A DNA stretch of 64,000 bases from Sulfolobus islandicus Y.N.15.51 (GTDB taxonomy: Archaea; Thermoproteota; Thermoprotei_A; Sulfolobales; Sulfolobaceae): NCBI RefSeq assembly GCF_000022485.1, contig NC_012623.1, forward strand, positions 1,178,001 to 1,242,000, written 5' to 3'. The notes below the pieces were generated by a model that saw nothing but the letters and a program-made list of their open reading frames with translations, did not search any database and had not been told where the DNA came from. A program made the position numbers and the translations under genes. This document shows, piece by piece, positions 53,005 to 63,125 of the stretch. How positions within the stretch are numbered: position 1 is the first letter of the stretch; every line of letters begins with the position of its first letter.

Positions 53005-53036
53005 CTGATAAATATATCAGAGACCTAACTGATATA
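53005..53036 (-). promoter_or_regulatory. Palindromic operator over the integrase promoter
   Basis: The perfect inverted repeat CTGATA-AATA-TATCAG at 53005-53020 overlaps a TATA-like segment for the leftward integrase start at 52992, and a further half site CTGATATA lies at 53029-53036. A repressor could bind here cooperatively. The element encodes two candidate repressors. Confidence 0.5.
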
Positions 53037-53125
53037 TTCGTTTCCAAAAACTTCCTCAGGCGTTTCCAACCATTCTCTACATAAGAACGTAGAATTCTTT
53101 CAATTTAAGGAAAGAATAAGGGAGG

Positions 53126-53199
53126 TGCCGCCGCGGGGACTTGAACCCCGGACAACCCGGTCTTCAGCCGGGCGCTCTCCCGGGCTGAGCTACGGCGGC
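53126..53199 (-). tRNA. tRNA-Phe (GAA)
   Basis: 74 nt without intron. Acceptor GCCGCCG pairs with CGGCGGC; discriminator A. The D arm is GCTC/GAGC. Anticodon stem CCCGG/CCGGG closes the loop CTGAAGA, giving GAA. The T arm is CGGGG TTCAAGT CCCCG. Its 3' half is repeated at 45521-45552, so this gene is the integration site of the element. Confidence 0.96.
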
Positions 53200-53250
53200 A
53201 TTATAATAATATAGATATGACTTTTTAACTTTTATTGTCATTACTTCTAA

Positions 53251-53340
53251 CGGGGATCTGGCGACACCCTTGGAGAACCCTAAATATTTAGGGGTGCGAT
53301 GAATTAGGGTCTCCAGGGATCCCCACAGTAGGTGACAGAA
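53251..53340 (+). ncRNA. Structured leader RNA upstream of archaemetzincin
   Basis: A T-rich A-box at 53222-53229 puts the transcript start near 53251. The RNA opens with GGGGATC (53252-53258), which pairs with GATCCCC (53318-53324), and has a long inner stem of GGAG-A-ACCCTAA (53272-53283) with TTAGGGTCTCC (53304-53314). A competing hairpin CCCTAA-ATAT-TTAGGG (53278-53293) uses the same CCCTAA. A ribosome site GGTGA (53331-53335) and ATG 53341 follow. It may be a regulatory leader or a separate small RNA. Confidence 0.55.
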
Positions 53341-53883
53341 ATGAAGATTTTAATAGTTACCTTAACTTACATTGAAAAATCAATAATAGATGAAATTGTT
53401 AATAATCTTTCAAGCTATGGACTAGAAGTTGATATATTGTTCGATAGTAGAAAATATCTTCCTATTTCTGCTTTTAATTGGGAAAGATTACAATACGACG
53501 CGGAAAAAGTATTAAGCTTCCTTAAATCTAAATATGACTTTAATTACGATTCCATAATATTCCTCGCAGATTCTGACGGTTATATCGATGGTTATAACTT
53601 TGTATTTGGATTAACTATAGATAATTTTGCCATTATTTTTCTTAATAGATTAAGGGAAGAGTTCTATAATAGAAAACCAGACCTAGAATTGTTTATGAAA
53701 AGAGTAGTAAAGGAAGTAACTCACGAGGCAGGTCATATATTAGGACTAGGCCATTGTAATACAATAGGTTGCGTCATGAATTTCAGCAATACAGTGGAAG
53801 ATGTGGATAAAAAACAAGCGAGATTCTGTAAAAATTGTATATATAAAATAGAAAACCTATCTAAATATCTACAACGAAAGTGA
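53341..53883 (+). CDS. amzA: Archaemetzincin (AmzA) zinc peptidase
   Basis: The 180-residue protein has the archaemetzincin motif HEAGHILGLGHC, followed by GCVMNFSN (the methionine turn) and the C-terminal cysteine pair FCKNC, exactly the H-E-x2-H-x2-G-x3-C-x4-M plus C-x2-C arrangement of the family. It is a zinc peptidase of unknown substrate. GTG 53332 is also in frame, but the GGTGA ribosome site (53331-53335) selects ATG 53341. The 3' end overlaps archease by 23 nt. Confidence 0.92.
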   Translation: MKILIVTLTYIEKSIIDEIVNNLSSYGLEVDILFDSRKYLPISAFNWERLQYDAEKVLSFLKSKYDFNYDSIIFLADSDGYIDGYNFVFGLTIDNFAIIFLNRLREEFYNRKPDLELFMKRVVKEVTHEAGHILGLGHCNTIGCVMNFSNTVEDVDKKQARFCKNCIYKIENLSKYLQRK

Positions 53884-54280
53884 TGACGTAACAATTTTCC
53901 GTCTTTTCTATTGACAGTTGATGATAAGTCATTGCTTTCACTACTGTTCTACGCTCATGTATCTTACCATTAAATTTTTCTCCCCACGCTTTTCCTTCTA
54001 AGGTCATAGAATCTTGATCTATCATGAGATCAAATTTACTGAAGACCATTAATTCAGAATCATAATAATAAAGAAGTTCCTCTATCCATTTATATAACAG
54101 ATTTTCTAAATCATACCCATTTAGATAAATTTCGCGGTATTCAATAGGCTTTACTTTTGAGGTATCTGTAATTATCTCAAAAACTCCTAATGCGGCATTT
54201 GAAAATGCTTCTTCCAATGATTTACCATACGCCCTAATACCAACATCTGCAGTATGTTCAAAGAATTCAAACGATCTCAT
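53861..54280 (-). CDS. Archease
   Basis: Archease stimulates the tRNA-splicing ligase RtcB by promoting its guanylylation. The 139-residue protein shows the family motif FEFFEHTADVGIRAYGKSLEEAFSNAALGVF and the C-terminal VKAMTYHQLSIEK. The metal-binding aspartate and the C-terminal acid (VVDI) are present. Its 3' end overlaps the convergent archaemetzincin gene. Confidence 0.93.
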   Translation of the reverse strand: MRSFEFFEHTADVGIRAYGKSLEEAFSNAALGVFEIITDTSKVKPIEYREIYLNGYDLENLLYKWIEELLYYYDSELMVFSKFDLMIDQDSMTLEGKAWGEKFNGKIHERRTVVKAMTYHQLSIEKTENCYVITFVVDI

Positions 54281-54328
54281 ATAACTTTATAACATTTCTT
54301 CGCATTAATAGTTATTTGATGATATAAC

Positions 54329-54424
54329 ATGGGAGGAAGACAAAAGACAACGTTATTTATGACAAAAGAGGTTAGAAAAGAGAAGAAGAGCAGTCAAACT
54401 AATCCTCAACCCGCTTCAAAATAA
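54329..54424 (+). CDS. 31-residue basic protein, candidate
   Basis: ATG 54329 to TAA 54424 encodes a basic peptide beginning MGGRQKTTLFMTKEVRKEKK and ending SSQTNPQPASK. It is divergent from archease and overlaps, antisense, the last 26 nt of the small membrane gene at 54399-54554. No ribosome site is evident. Protein-like composition gives modest support only. Confidence 0.4.
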   Translation: MGGRQKTTLFMTKEVRKEKKSSQTNPQPASK

Positions 54425-54554
54425 ATTTGCTTATCACTAGTAGAACCAAAACGAGTAGAGTAGTGTAAATGATAACGTAATCGTTTTTTGAATATATAAA
54501 GGCTAGGATACTATCTATTAATATCAATATTATCATCAAATTACTGCTTTTCAC
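54399..54554 (-). CDS. cedA2: Small two-helix membrane protein, probable CedA2
   Basis: GTG 54554 to TAG 54399 encodes 51 residues with two hydrophobic helices (LMIILILIDSILAFIY and VIIYTTLLVLVLLVISKF) and a basic tail. A ribosome site GGAG lies seven bases before the GTG, and the frame starts 10 nt after the cedA stop. The Ced system of Sulfolobales is known to include small two-helix proteins CedA1 and CedA2 beside CedA, so size, topology and place fit CedA2. An ATG three codons upstream is out of frame and leads to a stop after six codons. Confidence 0.7.
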   Translation of the reverse strand: MKSSNLMIILILIDSILAFIYSKNDYVIIYTTLLVLVLLVISKFILKRVED

Positions 54555-54564
54555 TTTCCATCTC

Positions 54565-55368
54565 CTAAAATAGGTCTAATGGAAATGGAACTCTACCACT
54601 GGAGCCTCCAATTGCATTTCCTAATCCTAACGATATGCCAGCTAAAATACTCAAATAAAGCATGGGTATTATTATGAATATAATTACAAGTTCAGGAACT
54701 ATGCCCGCTATTGTCGCAACCAATGTGTTCACATCCGTAATTGTGGATAATTGAGAACCTATTTGAGCCAATGATGTAGAGGACATTTCTTGAATAAAAA
54801 CCGGTAAATACGGCAAACCGATATAAAAGGTAATTGCGGACGATATTAAAGTCCCACCTATACCCTTGCCTATCCTAAAAGGAAGTGATAATAAAAGAAT
54901 ACCAATTGCTATAAGTATCATATAGGATTGTTGTATGAATTCCCCAAGATCGATAAAGAACTGCAATAAAAATATTATATCGGTAATAAAAGATGAAAAC
55001 TGAAGTAGTGGATCTGCAAGAAGAGCAAGAGCCATTGATATCTTTTCAGTAGTAATAATATAATATATACTCTTCACTTGAATGAGTGCACTAAACATAT
55101 TAGCTTGTAACTGTAAAATTGAGGAAAAGAAACTACTCCAATCTACTCCAAGTAAACTTTGAATCTGACCTATGGCAAAAATTATAACGCCATATATGTT
55201 TATCCAAACAGCTGCATATATTGCATCACTCATCATTCTAGGTCCCCATTTCTTCAAGCCATAGATAGGAATTGGCAAGCCATAAAATAATGAGCCAATA
55301 GTGTATGTTAATGTAGCTATATTCATCGCTATGTAAAGTATATAGAATGGAGAATATCCACTACTCAT
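54565..55368 (-). CDS. cedA: CedA, membrane channel of the crenarchaeal DNA import system
   Basis: CedA is the polytopic membrane protein of the Ced system, which imports chromosomal DNA from aggregating partners for repair after UV damage. The 267-residue protein has about seven hydrophobic helices (for example YILYIAMNIATLTYTIGSLFYG and LVIIFIIIPMLYLSILAGISL). A frame opens at 55431, but ATG 55368 overlaps the CedA1 stop (ATGA) and gives the expected size. The ATPase CedB is not in this window. Confidence 0.85.
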   Translation of the reverse strand: MSSGYSPFYILYIAMNIATLTYTIGSLFYGLPIPIYGLKKWGPRMMSDAIYAAVWINIYGVIIFAIGQIQSLLGVDWSSFFSSILQLQANMFSALIQVKSIYYIITTEKISMALALLADPLLQFSSFITDIIFLLQFFIDLGEFIQQSYMILIAIGILLLSLPFRIGKGIGGTLISSAITFYIGLPYLPVFIQEMSSTSLAQIGSQLSTITDVNTLVATIAGIVPELVIIFIIIPMLYLSILAGISLGLGNAIGGSSGRVPFPLDLF

Positions 55369-55607
55369 GATCCCACTTGCGAAGCTATATAAGTTATTAG
55401 TGAGAATACTGTGGTTCCCAATGCAATCCAAAATGCAGCCAATATTGCATCTTCAATTAAGTCTTGACCTGTTCTTTTAACTCTGAAAATAGGTATTGGT
55501 GCACCTCTTAATGCCCATCCAACCGCCCATGCTAGTATAAACACGCTCCAAGCGACTTCAGTAACTTGTGTGTCTAAATTTTGCACAAATTGAATTATAT
55601 CAGCCAT
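55365..55607 (-). CDS. cedA1: CedA1, pilin-like subunit of the Ced system
   Basis: The 80-residue protein has two membrane helices (VAWSVFILAWAVGWALRG and ILAAFWIALGTTVFSLITYIA) joined by a short basic loop (RVKRTGQ), the hairpin form of VirB2-like conjugation pilins. Published work reports that CedA1-type proteins form the import pilus. Start ATG 55607 shares its A with the cmk stop (TAATG). Its stop overlaps the cedA start. Confidence 0.85.
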   Translation of the reverse strand: MADIIQFVQNLDTQVTEVAWSVFILAWAVGWALRGAPIPIFRVKRTGQDLIEDAILAAFWIALGTTVFSLITYIASQVGS

Positions 55608-56176
55608 TACTTATCGTTAATATCTTTTTCTTTTAATGGCTGAGGGTTTTGTGAAACTAATGATAGATAGGTCAGAATTAATTTTACTATATTATTAACA
55701 TCCACGTTAGATGTATTGATAACCAAATCGAATACCGATAAATCATTGATATCAATTCCATAAAATTTGTTAAATCTTTTGTAGTGCATGTATTCCCTTT
55801 TAATTATTTGCGAAATCGCTTGATCATATGATATTTTGTCCCTAATGGCTATTCTATTTGCTCTGATTTTAAGTGGGGCCCATAAATATATCGCGATATT
55901 AGTGTATTCTCTAAATAACCAGCCAGCAATATGCGACTCTATGATAAGATTTTTCTCACTCAATATGAATTCAAAAATCTTTTTATCAACCATCTTGTCT
56001 ATATCAAAATTAGATTCTGCAACCTTATTCAAATTTATAATATCTAATCCCATTTTTTGAGCAATATCTCTAAAAATTTTCCCTGCTGAAATAAATTTAT
56101 ATGACAACTCGTTTGCGAGTTTAATTGCTACTGAGGTTTTACCACTGCCTGGAGGTCCACTTATTATAATTATCAT
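55607..56176 (-). CDS. cmk: Cytidylate kinase
   Basis: The enzyme phosphorylates CMP and dCMP. The 189-residue protein has the P-loop [21 protein letters not shown], the AMP-kinase-like [29 protein letters not shown] and the lid region [24 protein letters not shown] 56179 precedes ATG 56176. Its stop shares a base with cedA1, so the Ced genes are translationally tied to the ribosomal/secY operon. Confidence 0.92.
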   Translation of the reverse strand: MIIIISGPPGSGKTSVAIKLANELSYKFISAGKIFRDIAQKMGLDIINLNKVAESNFDIDKMVDKKIFEFILSEKNLIIESHIAGWLFREYTNIAIYLWAPLKIRANRIAIRDKISYDQAISQIIKREYMHYKRFNKFYGIDINDLSVFDLVINTSNVDVNNIVKLILTYLSLVSQNPQPLKEKDINDK

Positions 56177-56223
56177 CAATTTCCTTCCTCATTGTAATCA
56201 AAAATTAAATTATATTATCTAAT

Positions 56224-56481
56224 CTATTGCCTTACCATTGCTTTGATCAGTTGAGCGAGACAAGATGAGCATAAATATCCACCAAAAGGTCTCTCTGGTC
56301 TCTTCTCAGACTTACCATACTTATGTAAAAAGTTAGTTTTTACACCATGTAAAGGTTTCTTACACATCGCACATTTTGATATATCGTTTTTCTTCCTTTC
56401 ATAATGTATTGCAGTCTTTCCACTTGGTAACTTTACATAAATCCTTCTAAGTGACCTAGAGCGTAAAGCTGGTCTAGGCAT
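56224..56481 (-). CDS. rpl34e: 50S ribosomal protein L34e
   Basis: The 85-residue basic protein starts [21 protein letters not shown] and has the zinc-finger cysteines [11 protein letters not shown] and [11 protein letters not shown]34e is an archaeal/eukaryal large-subunit protein. It follows the DUF106 gene in the secY-adkA cluster, its usual place in archaea. Confidence 0.95.
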   Translation of the reverse strand: MPRPALRSRSLRRIYVKLPSGKTAIHYERKKNDISKCAMCKKPLHGVKTNFLHKYGKSEKRPERPFGGYLCSSCLAQLIKAMVRQ

Positions 56482-56494
56482 ATCTTAATCTATC

Positions 56495-56944
56495 CTATCT
56501 CGTTTTTAAATTTGATCTTAAAGAAAGAGGGGTAAATAAGATATAAGATGCTATAAACTCAAACAGCGATCCGTTAAGCATCAAATACTCACCATTATTG
56601 CTTTTCACTGTAAGATAAGGTATATAGAATGGAAGATATATATTAGTATTTAAATAATTTAATATAATTACAAGATCAACTATATAAACTCCTACTAATA
56701 TCATTGATCGTAAAAACATATAATATCTAATTGATGAGATATAGGACTCTAACTCTTTGGAAATTTTCTTGTAAGTTTTCTCTCTTCTTTTAGATGATGC
56801 TATACTCTTTAGCCTCTCCTCATATTTTTCAACAAGACTTATCTTATTACTTATTTTGCTATAAAAGTAATACTTATAAATTAGATAAATTATAAAATTC
56901 GATAAAAATGAAATTAAAAAAATATATATCGTACCTAGCTCCAT
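56495..56944 (-). CDS. DUF106 membrane protein, EMC3/YidC-like insertase
   Basis: The 149-residue protein has an N-terminal membrane helix (TIYIFLISFLSNFIIYLIY), a basic coiled coil in the cytosol (KYEERLKSIASSKRREKTYKKIS) and two further helices (MILVGVYIVDLVIIL, IASYILFTPL). DUF106 proteins are archaeal members of the Oxa1/YidC/Get1/EMC3 superfamily and aid insertion of membrane proteins. Its place beside secY supports that role. Confidence 0.88.
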   Translation of the reverse strand: MELGTIYIFLISFLSNFIIYLIYKYYFYSKISNKISLVEKYEERLKSIASSKRREKTYKKISKELESYISSIRYYMFLRSMILVGVYIVDLVIILNYLNTNIYLPFYIPYLTVKSNNGEYLMLNGSLFEFIASYILFTPLSLRSNLKTR

Positions 56945-56948
56945 AATT

Positions 56949-58948
<2,000 letters not shown>

Positions 58949-58964
58949 AATTTACTCAAAAAAA

Positions 58965-59399
58965 TTACTCAGTTGGGCTTAATATTACTTCTCCTCCTAT
59001 CTGCTTCACTTTCTGTATCGCTCTATCGGTAGCCTTACCTACTTTTATAGTAACGGGAACACTTATGATACCACCACCGAGTAATTTATCATACCCTAAC
59101 TCATTTAAGTCTACTATCTTTTTTCCATCTATTTCTTTAATTTTTATAGAACCACTCACTAATAACTCATTAAGTTTTCTCAACGAAATAGCACTTGTCA
59201 ATTTTGTAGTGGGGTTTCTGAATCCATGCTTCCCATACCATCCTTCACCGTATTTAACTAACCATGACCATTTCTCCTTATGCATGCCAATTTGTCTACC
59301 ACCCTGTGATCCTCTATCCCTATGTTGACCCCTAATACCCCATCCCATGGTTCGCGATCCTCTCATTTTTCTACTCTTTTTCTCTCTTCTTACTACCAT
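58965..59399 (-). CDS. rpl15: 50S ribosomal protein L15
   Basis: The 144-residue protein begins MVVRREKKSRKMRGSRTMGW and continues GWGIRGQHRDRGSQGGRQIG, the glycine-rich rRNA-binding tail of uL15. The C-terminal IGGEVILSPTE is also typical. It is one base from L30 in the operon. Confidence 0.96.
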   Translation of the reverse strand: MVVRREKKSRKMRGSRTMGWGIRGQHRDRGSQGGRQIGMHKEKWSWLVKYGEGWYGKHGFRNPTTKLTSAISLRKLNELLVSGSIKIKEIDGKKIVDLNELGYDKLLGGGIISVPVTIKVGKATDRAIQKVKQIGGEVILSPTE

Positions 59400-59400
59400 T

Positions 59401-59877
59401 TTACATCATCCTCCTCATTAATTCATTTATCTTATCTCCTCTATATCCGAACTCACCTTTATTTTTATAGGGCCTTTTAACACTACCCTTAAACCCACCT
59501 TTGGGTGGATGTAATCGAATAGGCAACTTAAAATATTGATCAAGTTTATGTAGGTAAATCTTGCCTTCATATAGCTGTTTTACCATTGTATCAATATTTT
59601 CAATCTTTAACACTTCTTTAACATAACTATCTGAAACCTTATCCCCTTTTGCTGTTTCAAGTCTCTTTATAATTAGTAGCTTTAAAGTATCTGGATCTAT
59701 CTCTCCCCATGTGACATATGGAGAAACTTTATTTAGCATACCCAGTATTTGAGATGTTTTTGGATACATCATCGTATTGAAATTATACCTTAATCTCAAC
59801 ATCTCTAATGTCTCATTAATATACCAAGGAGCCTTTGCCCAACCTCTAATTCTAATTATGCCTAGTAGCTCCACCAT
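59401..59877 (-). CDS. rpl30: 50S ribosomal protein L30
   Basis: The 158-residue protein has the L30 fold (IIRIRGWAKAPWYINETLEML, NTMMYPKTSQILGML) and the archaeal/eukaryal C-terminal extension (PIRLHPPKGGFKGSVKRPY). Order S5-L30-L15 is conserved. Confidence 0.96.
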   Translation of the reverse strand: MVELLGIIRIRGWAKAPWYINETLEMLRLRYNFNTMMYPKTSQILGMLNKVSPYVTWGEIDPDTLKLLIIKRLETAKGDKVSDSYVKEVLKIENIDTMVKQLYEGKIYLHKLDQYFKLPIRLHPPKGGFKGSVKRPYKNKGEFGYRGDKINELMRRMM

Positions 59878-59883
59878 ATCTGA

Positions 59884-60528
59884 TTACCTCTTCCTAGCCC
59901 AATCTTGTAAAGTTACGAAGTTATAAGTGTTATAAAGTGCACTATATCCAGCTCTGACAAAATTCTCTGTAGTTCTAGTCTCACCTTTTGTAGTAGACCA
60001 AGCATCCCTAATACCAGCATAAGTTAACAAGGTCTTTAATACGCTACCAACTACTAATCCAGTACCTTTGGGTGCAGGCAACAAATTAACTTCTACACTA
60101 CCCGCTTTACCAACTACTTTAAAGGGTAGACTATGTGGTTCGCCACATGTACACTGCCAACTACCACAGCCTCTTCTTACTGGTAATATATTCATCTTAG
60201 CATCCCTAATTGCCTTCTGAATTGCAACCCTTAACTGTTTAGCTTTTCCAGTTCCTATACTGACATATCCATCCATGTTGCCCATTATAACTAGAACTTT
60301 ATATCTAGATATCTCTCCTGCATCAGTTTGCTTCTGAACTACTTTAATGTCTACAACTTCATATTTTAGCTTAGGTAACAGAACATCCACAATTTCTGGT
60401 TCAGTAATAGGAAGATTCCTATCAAATAGTTCCTTTATAGATGATATCTTTCCATTCTTTACGAGATTACCTATGGAGGTTCGTGGCTTCCATTCTTCTA
60501 TATTTATACTTGGTACTTCCTCTGCCAT
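59884..60528 (-). CDS. rps5: 30S ribosomal protein S5
   Basis: The 214-residue protein has the double-stranded-RNA-like S5 domain (EVVDIKVVQKQTDAGEISRYKVLV, GYVSIGTGKAKQLRVAIQKA) and the C-terminal GTGLVVGSVLKTLLTYAGIRD. A cysteine-rich insert (RRGCGSWQCTCGEPHSLP) is normal in archaeal S5. ATG 60528 is preferred to GTG 60537 because it lies directly after the L18 stop with GGTG upstream. Confidence 0.96.
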   Translation of the reverse strand: MAEEVPSINIEEWKPRTSIGNLVKNGKISSIKELFDRNLPITEPEIVDVLLPKLKYEVVDIKVVQKQTDAGEISRYKVLVIMGNMDGYVSIGTGKAKQLRVAIQKAIRDAKMNILPVRRGCGSWQCTCGEPHSLPFKVVGKAGSVEVNLLPAPKGTGLVVGSVLKTLLTYAGIRDAWSTTKGETRTTENFVRAGYSALYNTYNFVTLQDWARKR

Positions 60529-60529
60529 T

Positions 60530-61120
60530 TCAACCACCAGAAGATTTAATCTTGTTTAATATCTCCTCAAAATGGGAGGGTAAGTTCTCAGGATTTAGTC
60601 CCCTTCCCAAATACCTTGAAAATAGTTTATTATATAAATCTAAATTCTCAGATTTCAACTTTTCAGCATACTTGGCTATATGCTCTCCCTTTATTCTATC
60701 GTTTTCTATACTTATATCACCTATCGGAATTTTCAACCCAGCATCTATTGCACCTTTTATTGCATAGAACACCTTATTACCCTTGGACGGTACATGAAGT
60801 CCTATATCTGCAACACACTCTGTTACGCCTTTCTTCACAGCTCTTAAAGCTGCTAAATATCCAGTAAGGTATGCGGAGGGAGTATTATTTTCATCTCCCT
60901 TCCATTCAAACTTTTTAGTAAGTTCTGAAGAATGAGCACTAGCAACCATGATATCGCCCTTAGGATCGATTTTTGCAATTTGAACTATAACGTATTTGTT
61001 CGTTATTCTTACAATAAACCTTATTTGTTTACTTATGACATAAACATATCTCTTATAGTAGTTAGTTTTTCCTTCTCTTCTTCTCCTATGTTTTATCTTA
61101 TAATTAGGACCATTGGCCAA
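60530..61120 (-). CDS. rpl18: 50S ribosomal protein L18
   Basis: The 196-residue protein has the L18/L5e features [43 protein letters not shown] and [20 protein letters not shown]. It contacts 5S rRNA. It lies 2 nt after L19e. Confidence 0.96.
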   Translation of the reverse strand: MANGPNYKIKHRRRREGKTNYYKRYVYVISKQIRFIVRITNKYVIVQIAKIDPKGDIMVASAHSSELTKKFEWKGDENNTPSAYLTGYLAALRAVKKGVTECVADIGLHVPSKGNKVFYAIKGAIDAGLKIPIGDISIENDRIKGEHIAKYAEKLKSENLDLYNKLFSRYLGRGLNPENLPSHFEEILNKIKSSGG

Positions 61121-61122
61121 AT

Positions 61123-61581
61123 TTACTCACCTCTTAATTTCCCCATCTGTATTAAGACGTTCCTAACATCTGAAACTCCCTTATAGTTGCCACCCTTGGC
61201 TTTTAAGTATAATTCCCTATAAGTATGACTATCAATAACCTTATGATCTCTCAACCATTTAAGATAAGCCCTTATTTTTCTTATCCTCTTAACCCACATT
61301 CGTTTGCTATTTGCCCTTGCTCCCTTCTTGCCTTTTCTACTTCCTGCCTTTTTCCCTTCACTCTTAAGGCTCTTCTTTTTTCTTCTCTCCTTTAATCTAC
61401 CGTCGCTTATTCCAACCTTTTTAAGGATTATAATCTTACCATCCTTTATCAAATTCCTAATTTCTTCTCTGGTTAGTGCGCTTTGAACGTCCTCAATATA
61501 ATCCTCAACAATCTTAACTCTGCTTATTCCTACCCCTGCAACCGATGCTGCTAGCCTTTTTTGAGCTTTCAAGTTAGTCAT
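61123..61581 (-). CDS. rpl19e: 50S ribosomal protein L19e
   Basis: The 152-residue basic protein starts [18 protein letters not shown] and carries the L19e pattern [18 protein letters not shown], the lysine-rich linker and [21 protein letters not shown]. It overlaps L32e by 4 nt. Confidence 0.97.
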   Translation of the reverse strand: MTNLKAQKRLAASVAGVGISRVKIVEDYIEDVQSALTREEIRNLIKDGKIIILKKVGISDGRLKERRKKKSLKSEGKKAGSRKGKKGARANSKRMWVKRIRKIRAYLKWLRDHKVIDSHTYRELYLKAKGGNYKGVSDVRNVLIQMGKLRGE

Positions 61582-61994
61582 GCACTGACACCCTCATTAC
61601 TTACCTTCAAACCCAATTCCCTAGCTTTATTTAGAATTTCAAGCCTCTTTTTAAAACCAACTGAAGAAGCTATTGTTACAATAACACTGTCTTTTTGATT
61701 TTGCACTTTAACTAGATCGTTAACATTATGAACTATAACTTGCCTTAATCCACTTGGATGAAATCCCCTAACTTCTTTAGGCAGTCTGTAACCAACACTT
61801 ACTATAGCAGGAAATCCCCTAACTTTTAATCTAGTCTTATTATCTCTTCCGTAGGGTCTTCTCCATTTTTCCTGTCTTCCTAATCTGAAGAACTTGTCGG
61901 AATCATAACGTAAGAACCTTGGCTTCTTTGCCTTAAGCTTTTGCCTTATTACATAAATCTTTTTCCTATATGACTGTATTTTTTCTTCGGTCAT
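61578..61994 (-). CDS. rpl32e: 50S ribosomal protein L32e
   Basis: The 138-residue protein has the L32e signature [26 protein letters not shown] and [18 protein letters not shown]. It overlaps L6 and L19e by 4 nt each. Confidence 0.97.
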   Translation of the reverse strand: MTEEKIQSYRKKIYVIRQKLKAKKPRFLRYDSDKFFRLGRQEKWRRPYGRDNKTRLKVRGFPAIVSVGYRLPKEVRGFHPSGLRQVIVHNVNDLVKVQNQKDSVIVTIASSVGFKKRLEILNKARELGLKVSNEGVSA

Positions 61995-62536
61995 TCAACC
62001 ACCTCTTTTTTATAGATGAAAATTCCATCCGAGAAGATACGTCTATCAAAACCAGTTATCTTTGAAGCTGCTTCAATATTTGCTGCAGTTTGGGCAACAG
62101 CATCTAAATTCGGGCCCTCCACAACTATATCTTCACCTTTCACAGTAACCTTAACGCCCTGTAGTATTGGCGCCCTCCTTATATTCTTTTCACCTATTAG
62201 ATTAGTTATTTGAACTTCGTTCCCTACTACCTTTACAGATGTTGGAAAGTGAGTATATATAATTTTAAGATAATACCTATAACCCTTAGTTACTCCAGTT
62301 ATCATATTTTTGATATGACTAACTATACTATAGAAGGCCGCCTTTTTTCGTCTATTAGCAAATGTAGTTTCTAACACTATCTTATTTCCATCTAAACTAA
62401 TTTGTATACCCCTAGCAAAGCTGAAATCTTTAACTACTTCACCTTTAGGTCCTTTCATCTTAATTACTGAGTCTTTTAAATCAACATTTACATTGCTCGG
62501 AATTTCAATCTCTTCCCTTAAAATTACTATCTGCAT
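61991..62536 (-). CDS. rpl6: 50S ribosomal protein L6
   Basis: The 181-residue protein has both L6 repeats: [21 protein letters not shown] and [21 protein letters not shown], with [21 protein letters not shown] in the second. It lies between S8 and L32e. Confidence 0.96.
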   Translation of the reverse strand: MQIVILREEIEIPSNVNVDLKDSVIKMKGPKGEVVKDFSFARGIQISLDGNKIVLETTFANRRKKAAFYSIVSHIKNMITGVTKGYRYYLKIIYTHFPTSVKVVGNEVQITNLIGEKNIRRAPILQGVKVTVKGEDIVVEGPNLDAVAQTAANIEAASKITGFDRRIFSDGIFIYKKEVVE

Positions 62537-62547
62537 TAAAAATCACC

Positions 62548-62949
62548 TCAATATACATATCCCAATGCTACTCCTCCTAGTCGCATTCTAGCTGCTTCTT
62601 TATGAGACATTACTCCTTTAGATGTCGAAACAATAATTATACCAATCTCTTTTGATGGTAAGTAACGCCTGATATAATCTGGTAATGCAATCATCTGTCT
62701 ATAACTAAGAGGATATCGTGGAGTTATTGGTCCACACTTGTTAACTCTTCCTAACAACTGTACTGTAATCTTGCCCCATCTACCATCATCAATATACTCA
62801 AATTCTCCTACATAACCCTCCTTCTGCATAACTCTTAAAACATTTATTACCAATTTAGATGCTGGCATTATAATAGCTTGTTTATTCCTTCTCATCTCAT
62901 TGTTGTAGATAGACGTTAACGCATTTGCCAACGGATTTACGAATACCAT
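62548..62949 (-). CDS. rps8: 30S ribosomal protein S8
   Basis: The 133-residue protein has the S8 domains [37 protein letters not shown] and the C-terminal [20 protein letters not shown], which binds 16S rRNA. Confidence 0.97.
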   Translation of the reverse strand: MVFVNPLANALTSIYNNEMRRNKQAIIMPASKLVINVLRVMQKEGYVGEFEYIDDGRWGKITVQLLGRVNKCGPITPRYPLSYRQMIALPDYIRRYLPSKEIGIIIVSTSKGVMSHKEAARMRLGGVALGYVY

Positions 62950-62955
62950 AACCTA

Positions 62956-63120
62956 TCACCAATACTTCCTAAACCCTAACTCATACGCGACTTCTCTAAA
63001 ACATTGTCTACATAAATAAATCCCATATTTTTGAATTACAGAATCCCTACTTCCACATCTCTGGCAAGCTTGAACTCCTTTACCATATTTTCTCTCGGCT
63101 GGAGGCTTGTATTTTCCCAT
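62956..63120 (-). CDS. rps14: 30S ribosomal protein S14 (zinc type)
   Basis: A 54-residue gene lies in the gap between S8 and L5. It starts MGKYKPPAERKYGKG and has the zinc-ligand pairs ACQRCGS and CRQCFREVAYELGF. This is the short archaeal S14 with four cysteines. It is preceded by L5 (5-nt gap) and followed by S8 (6-nt gap), its standard place. Confidence 0.96.
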   Translation of the reverse strand: MGKYKPPAERKYGKGVQACQRCGSRDSVIQKYGIYLCRQCFREVAYELGFRKYW

Positions 63121-63125
63121 TTCAT

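Larger units (their letters stand above)
45521..53157. mobile_element. Decayed integrated plasmid or virus at tRNA-Phe
   Basis: The segment lies between a detached copy of the tRNA-Phe 3' end (45521-45552) and the complete tRNA-Phe. Both copies have the same orientation, as expected for attL and attR. The interior has a tyrosine integrase next to the tRNA and a leftward-to-rightward operon of small plasmid-type genes from 48737. After removing three IS elements the remaining cargo is only about 4 kb, so the element is probably deleted. Integrase lying whole inside the element resembles the pNOB8 type, not the SSV type in which int is split. Confidence 0.75.

Noticed and set aside
53251-53327. 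H/ACA guide RNA
   Set aside because: A hairpin followed by ACA is present (53325-53327), but the inner loop is one-sided and there is no proper two-sided guide pocket.
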